Origin: an uncultured Eubacteriales bacterium
Lineage (GTDB): Bacteria; Bacillota; Clostridia; Oscillospirales; Acutalibacteraceae
DNA: 46,666 nt
NCBI GenBank assembly: GCA_900316615.1
Contig: ONDU01000007.1
Location: 1-46,666, forward strand
Direction: 5' to 3'
Shown one piece after another: positions 41,556 to 46,666 of the stretch (position 1 is the stretch's first letter; each line of letters starts with the position of its first letter). The notes under the pieces were generated by a model, which was not told the DNA's origin, did not search any database, and saw only the letters and a list, made by a program, of their open reading frames with translations. The translations under genes and the position numbers were made by a program.

Positions 41556-44144
41556 ATGAAAAATAATTCTAATCGGGACTTGGATAAAACCTGTATATAT
41601 CTCAATGTTTTTTACAATGAAAAAGAACTTGATACCGTTCCTGCAGATATACTGACAGATGCAAGGAACAGATATTTTACGGGCAATGGAAAAACAGTAA
41701 AGGATAAGATTTCATTTTCGGTTAACGGCAGAAGGTATTCGTATGTGTACCGCATTGACGCAAAAGGAAAGCTTAAATGGAGAGCATTGGAAAATGGAGT
41801 TTTATCTGAGGAGGCAGTAGCAGAACCGGCAGGGTATATAGTAATTTACAGAGAGCAGTCGGGTTTTATAAGGAAAAAGATGTACTTTAATCATTCCCAT
41901 GTGTGGCAAAAGACTGAATACTTTGAGATGAATCGTAATGAGCCGGTAATATCGCTTATGCCGTGGCTTAATGATGACAGGGCTGCTATAGCAGTTTATG
42001 ACGGAGAAACATCATTTCCTCAGATACTTTATGCGTTTCCTATGTCAGATAACGAGTATGATGTTGAACAGGCGGTTATGCTTTGTCAGCCTCCCGTATC
42101 GGCTACAGTTAACAATATAAAGTATTACTTTGGTGATGACGAGCTTGAGCAGCAGTGGAAAAGCGTTCTTTCCGGAGAAGAAGATATATCCGTAACGCAG
42201 CCTGTTGAAGAAGTAAAGCAATATTTTGATATTTCAGCATTGGAAAAAAACAGCGGATACAGGAATTTAGCGGAAACAGACGATATATTTACAGCATACA
42301 TTTCATCGGAGACTGCCTCTGTTGCAGAAAATAAAGATGAGGATAACAAAAGCTCAGATGAATTTGAAGATGAGGAAGAAGAAAAATCTGACACAGAAGA
42401 GCCTGCTCAGAAAAGAAGCGTAAGCGGAAATACTGAGTATACCGTTTTTGCCGATAAGCTCGTAAGTATATCCGCTAAAGAAAAGGGCTTGTATTTTGGA
42501 GAACTGGATTCGGTCGGAAAGCGTGCAGGAAGCGGACGAACTCAAGCAATGTCGGGAAAGACGCTTTACGAGGGAGAATATCTTGACGATAAAAAGGACG
42601 GTTTCGGCGTAACGTTTTTCAAAAGCGGAAAAATATCCTATGCAGGAAGCTACCGTGACGGCAAAAAGAACGGCTTTGGCATAGAGTTCAGAGCAGTTGA
42701 CGGAGGTATAACCATTGCTGATTTTTGTGAAGGGGAAAGGGATTTTGTTTTTGCAAAATTTGATAAAAACAGAAGCCTTGTCTATGCAGGAAGCAGGTAC
42801 GGCGACAAAACAGGAGGCATAAGCATTAATCCGGACAATGGAGAAATTTTCATAGCAAAAAGCAGAAACGGCGAACAGCTGCAAAGAGGAACGTTAATAT
42901 CAGCAGACGGAGTACTTCTTTACAGCGGTGACTATAAAAACGGAAGCAAGGACGGAGAGGGAACCCTTTTTAATGCTGACGGAAGCATAAAGTATAAGGG
43001 AGAGTTCAGACGCAGCCTTTACAGCGGAAGCGGTATGCTGAAATATGAGAACGGCAACGTATATACAGGAGAATTTCTTTCAGGTATGCCGTCAGGCAGG
43101 GGAGAGCTGAAAAACTCATCAGGAGAAACAATATATACAGGCGGCTGGAAAAAAGGACTTTATAACGGTGACGGAAGACTCTACAACGATGACGGAAGCT
43201 ACAGCGACGGTAAATTTACAAACGGTCAGGCAAGGGGAAAAGTAACCGTATATGATGAAAACGGTATGATTAATTACAGCGGAACGGTTCTGAACAATAA
43301 GCCTGACGGCAGCGGAATATGCTATCAGAACGGAGTTAAGGTATATGACGGACAGCTTTCGGAGGGTGTGAGGTCAGGAACAGGCAGACTTTACCAAAAC
43401 GGCGAATGTGTATATATGGGTACGTTTGAAAACGACAGCTTTTCAGGCTTCGGAATAAGCTATGAAAACGGAAGGGAAATCTATTTTGGAATGTGGAGCA
43501 ACGGAAAATACAGCGGAGCAGGTCTGCTCAAGCTTGAAAACGGTATTTCTATGGCAGGTTCTTTTTCCGAGGGTTCTCCGGAGGGGCGTATAAACATTAT
43601 ACAGAACGGTATTTTAATAAAGGAATGTATCTATAAAAACGGTGAATGTGAATATATGAGGGAGTACTCAAAGGACGGTATGAGCGTAATATATGACGGA
43701 AACGTAAAGGGAGGTTTAAGGTCAGGTATGGGCTGTACCTTTACTGAATACGGTGAAAAGCTGTTTGAGGGTATTTTCAAAAACGGAGAGCCGCTTAAAA
43801 GTATGAAAGTTTCTCTCAGGCAAATGCCTGAGCTTGAATATGTTTCAAAGCTTAAAGATACAGAATACGAAAAATTCCGTCAGTCAAGAGAATTTGTTGT
43901 TGAGCAGCCTATGCTTTCGGGGGTATATTCGGGACAGTTAAAGGACGGTATTCCTTACGGAAAGGGAACTATACTTTATTCGGATCACAGATACACAGGG
44001 TCTTTTGTAAATGGTATTGCGTCAGGCAGCGGTATTATATACTGCGGCGACGGTACTGTTATAAACGGCGTATTTTCGGATAAGCCTGTTGTAGGTACTG
44101 AAGCTGTAAAATTTTTAAATATTACTTATAATGTGGTGAAATAA
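41556..44144 (+). CDS. Large MORN-repeat protein
   Basis: The 862-residue protein has no signal peptide or membrane helix. Residues 1 to about 240 form a domain I do not recognise (SVNGRRYSYVYRIDAKGKLK near 55). An acidic linker, rich in Asp, Glu and Ser, covers about 258-288. From about 305 to 855 there are roughly 18 MORN-type repeats of about 21-23 residues (YEGEYLDDKKDGFGVTF, YSGDYKNGSKDGEGTLF and similar), interrupted near 690-710 and 760-800. MORN repeats form extended beta sheets that bind lipids or other proteins. GGGGAGG lies six bases before the ATG. It is separated by one base from the MscS gene, so a membrane-linked joint role is plausible. Confidence 0.88.
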   Translation: MKNNSNRDLDKTCIYLNVFYNEKELDTVPADILTDARNRYFTGNGKTVKDKISFSVNGRRYSYVYRIDAKGKLKWRALENGVLSEEAVAEPAGYIVIYREQSGFIRKKMYFNHSHVWQKTEYFEMNRNEPVISLMPWLNDDRAAIAVYDGETSFPQILYAFPMSDNEYDVEQAVMLCQPPVSATVNNIKYYFGDDELEQQWKSVLSGEEDISVTQPVEEVKQYFDISALEKNSGYRNLAETDDIFTAYISSETASVAENKDEDNKSSDEFEDEEEEKSDTEEPAQKRSVSGNTEYTVFADKLVSISAKEKGLYFGELDSVGKRAGSGRTQAMSGKTLYEGEYLDDKKDGFGVTFFKSGKISYAGSYRDGKKNGFGIEFRAVDGGITIADFCEGERDFVFAKFDKNRSLVYAGSRYGDKTGGISINPDNGEIFIAKSRNGEQLQRGTLISADGVLLYSGDYKNGSKDGEGTLFNADGSIKYKGEFRRSLYSGSGMLKYENGNVYTGEFLSGMPSGRGELKNSSGETIYTGGWKKGLYNGDGRLYNDDGSYSDGKFTNGQARGKVTVYDENGMINYSGTVLNNKPDGSGICYQNGVKVYDGQLSEGVRSGTGRLYQNGECVYMGTFENDSFSGFGISYENGREIYFGMWSNGKYSGAGLLKLENGISMAGSFSEGSPEGRINIIQNGILIKECIYKNGECEYMREYSKDGMSVIYDGNVKGGLRSGMGCTFTEYGEKLFEGIFKNGEPLKSMKVSLRQMPELEYVSKLKDTEYEKFRQSREFVVEQPMLSGVYSGQLKDGIPYGKGTILYSDHRYTGSFVNGIASGSGIIYCGDGTVINGVFSDKPVVGTEAVKFLNITYNVVK

Positions 44145-44145
44145 T

Positions 44146-45006
44146 ATGGGAAACGGATTAAGCTTTAATATTTTTGAATCAATGTGGCAGTATGTTGTAA
44201 AAAGACTTCCTGATTTGGCTTTTGCCCTGCTGATATTTATAGCAGGGTGGGTATTGGCAAAATACCTCACAAAGCTTATTATGAGGTTTATAGAAAGAAG
44301 CAGGATAGATACCGCCGCAGAATATTTCTTTCGTTCTTTTATACTTGTTGTTTTCAGGATGCTTGTAATCCTTATAACGCTCAGCCAGCTTGGTGTAGAC
44401 GTAACAACTATTATTACAGCGGTCGGAGCCGCAACTATAACTGTCGGACTTGCACTTCAGGATACGCTCGGCAATATAGCAAGCGGTATACTGCTTATTT
44501 TTACTCACCCGTTCAAGGAGGGTGACTATCTGAAAATAGGCGATGATGAGGGAACAGTAACAAAGATTGCGTTGTTTTCAACTCATATAAATACCTTGGA
44601 CAATAAAAATATAATTATTCCGAACAGAAATATAACATCAAAAAGCGTTATTAACTTTTCCTCAAATGAGGACAGACGTGTTGATTTGGCGTACAGGCTT
44701 TCATACGACAATGATTTGCCGAAGGCTAAGTCTATAGCAAGGAATATAATAAGAAGAGAGCCGCTCACGATAAGAGAAAACGATATGATTATAGGAATAT
44801 TCAGTCAATCAGACATATACGTTACTCTTGATGTCAAATTCTGGTGCAAAAATCAGGATTACTGGGATTTGTACTATAAAATACAGGAGCAAATAAATAT
44901 AGCCTTTGAAGAAAACGGAATAAAAGCACCGTATTATACTGTTGTAAACAAGGACGGAACTATATCAGAGAAAGAAGGTACATATATTGGTGAAGAAAAT
45001 TTTTAA
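44146..45006 (+). CDS. MscS-family mechanosensitive channel
   Basis: This 286-residue small-conductance mechanosensitive channel has three helices (residues about 20-45, 60-83 and 88-120). The pore helix reads GAATITVGLALQDTLGNIAS. The beta domain follows (FKEGDYLKIGDDEGTV, then NIIIPNRNITSKSVINFS), and then the C-terminal alpha-beta domain. It should open under membrane tension to release solutes. The start is one base after the stop of the MORN gene (TAATATG) with only a weak ribosome site, so it is probably translated by coupling. Its end overlaps the next gene by 20 bases. Confidence 0.93.
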   Translation: MGNGLSFNIFESMWQYVVKRLPDLAFALLIFIAGWVLAKYLTKLIMRFIERSRIDTAAEYFFRSFILVVFRMLVILITLSQLGVDVTTIITAVGAATITVGLALQDTLGNIASGILLIFTHPFKEGDYLKIGDDEGTVTKIALFSTHINTLDNKNIIIPNRNITSKSVINFSSNEDRRVDLAYRLSYDNDLPKAKSIARNIIRREPLTIRENDMIIGIFSQSDIYVTLDVKFWCKNQDYWDLYYKIQEQINIAFEENGIKAPYYTVVNKDGTISEKEGTYIGEENF

Positions 45007-46597
45007 ACATTTTCAAGGTATAAACGGACTGATTTTTGCTCTTTACGTCACGGTTATATTTACGTTAAGGGTGCTGACCGTGGATAACTGTAATATATGG
45101 ATGATTTTGCTGAGTATTGCTGCAATATTTTTTGTATCTATTTTGATATGTCCGAAGCTTTTTGATTGGATAAGAGCTTTGAAAATACCTGTCAATACAC
45201 ATGATTATACTAAAAAAGAGCGAAGAATCTGGCTTTTGATATTTTTTGCTGTAAATTTCTTAGTTTTTTTCCTTAGATATGTTTCAGTGTACCCCGGAGG
45301 CTTTGTAGCTGACAATATAAATCAGTACACCCAGATGATTGAAAACAATTACAACGACTGGCACCCGGCACTGCATACATTTATAATATTTACTCTTCCT
45401 TATAAGCTTACGGGAAATATCGGAAGCATTGTATTTATGCAGGTTTTATATCTTTCGCTTTCCTGTGCTTATATGGAGTATGTACTTATGCTTTATGCAG
45501 GCAAAAAGTATGCCGCAGCAACTATGCTTTTTATTGTTTTGAATCCTGCGGTTATCCCTACAAAGGATATAGCGTTTTCTATTGCGTCTATGGTCTTGAT
45601 TACGTATACACTCCATATATTTTTTACAAAGGGACAATGGATGAACAAAAAGCTTAATGTTGTTTTATTTTCTCTTTTTGCAGTGCTTGCCGTTATATTC
45701 AGACACAATGCAATATTGCTTATACTTCCGCTTTTTATAGCAGTAATGTTTTACATAGATAAAAAGCAAAGAATATGGATTACTGCCTTGTTTATTCTTC
45801 TTTTTCTCATTATAAAAATACCTCTTTATAATGTTATGCAGGTTAAAGATGCTGAAAAAAGATGTGTTGAAATGGCAGGAATGCCTATGACGATAATAGC
45901 AAATGTTGTAAAGGAAAAGCCCGAGGTTCTTGATGATGAACTTAAAACATTTGCGTATTCAATAGCACCGCAGGATGCATGGGACGAATATCAGTGCGGC
46001 AATTTCAACAGCATAAAATGGAGCAAAAACGGAAAAAATTTTAATCTGAATGTTCTTGATGATGTAGGCATATTCAATGTTTGCAGACTTGCCGTCAAGT
46101 GTATTGTCATAGAGCCTACATCATCACTAAAAGCTGCTGCCGTCCTTTTTAACAGGGTAGTTGCCGTAGACGGTGATGTGGACTGGCATCAATATACAGA
46201 AACGGCTGACAATAGTGTAGGAATTGAACAAACAAGTGGTACACTTGATGATTTGTTTATATCGTATGCGGACATAATTATGGGTACAGTTTTTAAGTAT
46301 TTATTCTATTTTACAGGTATTATAAATCTTGTTATACTTGCAGCAGTAATGGCGAAAATGAAATTTTCAAAGCACTGGAAAAAAATACTTCTTTGCATAC
46401 CGCTGCTCATACATAACTGGGGTACGATGCTGCTTCTTTCAGGCATAGATTTCAGATTTTTTATAGTAAGCTTTTTTATTTTCGCTTCAATTATGTTAAT
46501 AATTTTGGGAGATAATAATAAAGGCAATTCTGAAGAGGAATCCGAAAAAACGCTCTTATTGAAAAAGTATAGTTATTTAACTTTAAAAAAGGAATAG
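44987..46597 (+). CDS. DUF6020-like polytopic membrane protein (GT-C-like)
   Basis: The 536-residue protein has about twelve hydrophobic helices and a loop after the third helix with YPGGFVADNINQYTQM and NNYNDWHPALHTF near residues 102-126. I associate this pattern with DUF6020, a family resembling GT-C lipid-linked sugar transferases. A long extracytoplasmic segment covers about 285-430. The C-terminus is charged and cytoplasmic. The start is TTG at 44987 or the adjacent GTG at 44990, both after GAAGG inside the MscS gene. It completes the MORN-MscS operon; the function is unknown. Confidence 0.75.
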   Translation: MVKKIFKHFQGINGLIFALYVTVIFTLRVLTVDNCNIWMILLSIAAIFFVSILICPKLFDWIRALKIPVNTHDYTKKERRIWLLIFFAVNFLVFFLRYVSVYPGGFVADNINQYTQMIENNYNDWHPALHTFIIFTLPYKLTGNIGSIVFMQVLYLSLSCAYMEYVLMLYAGKKYAAATMLFIVLNPAVIPTKDIAFSIASMVLITYTLHIFFTKGQWMNKKLNVVLFSLFAVLAVIFRHNAILLILPLFIAVMFYIDKKQRIWITALFILLFLIIKIPLYNVMQVKDAEKRCVEMAGMPMTIIANVVKEKPEVLDDELKTFAYSIAPQDAWDEYQCGNFNSIKWSKNGKNFNLNVLDDVGIFNVCRLAVKCIVIEPTSSLKAAAVLFNRVVAVDGDVDWHQYTETADNSVGIEQTSGTLDDLFISYADIIMGTVFKYLFYFTGIINLVILAAVMAKMKFSKHWKKILLCIPLLIHNWGTMLLLSGIDFRFFIVSFFIFASIMLIILGDNNKGNSEEESEKTLLLKKYSYLTLKKE

Positions 46598-46666
46598 ATA
46601 GCATCATTCAAGGAACTAAAAGAAGAAAGATTAAATTTCAAGTATTTTTTCAAACAAGCCCACAAT

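Overview
The window looks like chromosomal DNA of a low-G+C Gram-positive anaerobe of the class Clostridia, most likely a gut Oscillospirales/Ruminococcaceae-type organism. This is inferred from strong AGGAGG ribosome binding sites with many GTG/TTG starts, sigma-A type promoters, a tryptophan T-box leader, the MEP pathway gene ispE, a DUF1703-type AAA-ATPase, TrpB2, LCP and LicD wall genes. I saw no rRNA, tRNA or CRISPR array.

Layout. 0-4.5 kb (+): remnant of a Gx transporter gene, an AAA-ATPase/PD-(D/E)XK protein, a membrane-anchored Xre regulator, a PAP2 phosphatase and two small membrane proteins. 4.5-7.8 kb (-): an operon of nitroreductase, Lrp/AsnC regulator, aminotransferase and ispE. 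7.9-10.2 kb (+): an RluA-type pseudouridine synthase, then a zinc-site ArsR regulator with a TtcA-like PP-loop protein. 10.3-12.9 kb (-): FakA-like DAK2 protein and YmdB-like phosphoesterase. 13.3-17.0 kb (+): malic enzyme, DHHW protein and acyltransferase. 17.1-18.8 kb (-): an unknown protein and a ZIP transporter. 19.0-23.8 kb (+): an SseB-like protein, a Na/Pi cotransporter and an esterase. 24.0-27.5 kb (+): a sugar ABC importer. 27.55-29.4 kb (+): Trp T-box, a 13-codon mini-ORF and TrpB2. 29.6-34.9 kb (+): GT2, LicD, TarI, TarJ and an LCP ligase, together a CDP-ribitol and wall-polymer locus. 35.1-41.4 kb (-): a visibly more G+C-rich, decaying metal/iron-type island with two intact ABC exporter half-transporters, flanked by broken P-type ATPase, ZIP, membrane methyltransferase and flavodoxin genes and an insertion-sequence remnant. 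41.5-46.6 kb (+): a tightly coupled operon of a large MORN-repeat protein, an MscS channel and a DUF6020-like membrane protein.

The most unusual signals are non-coding or degenerate. A 100-nt element at 22740-22839 folds on paper into an almost fully paired four-way junction, and a shorter relative lies at 18839-18875. A second family of hairpin-rich repeats sits just after genes at three places, always in the same orientation relative to the upstream gene. One copy has replaced the end of the nitroreductase reading frame, and two copies differ by a compensatory base-pair change. The metal island carries matching GTTAG-N6-CTAAC sites at its two promoters and shows a stepwise record of gene loss.
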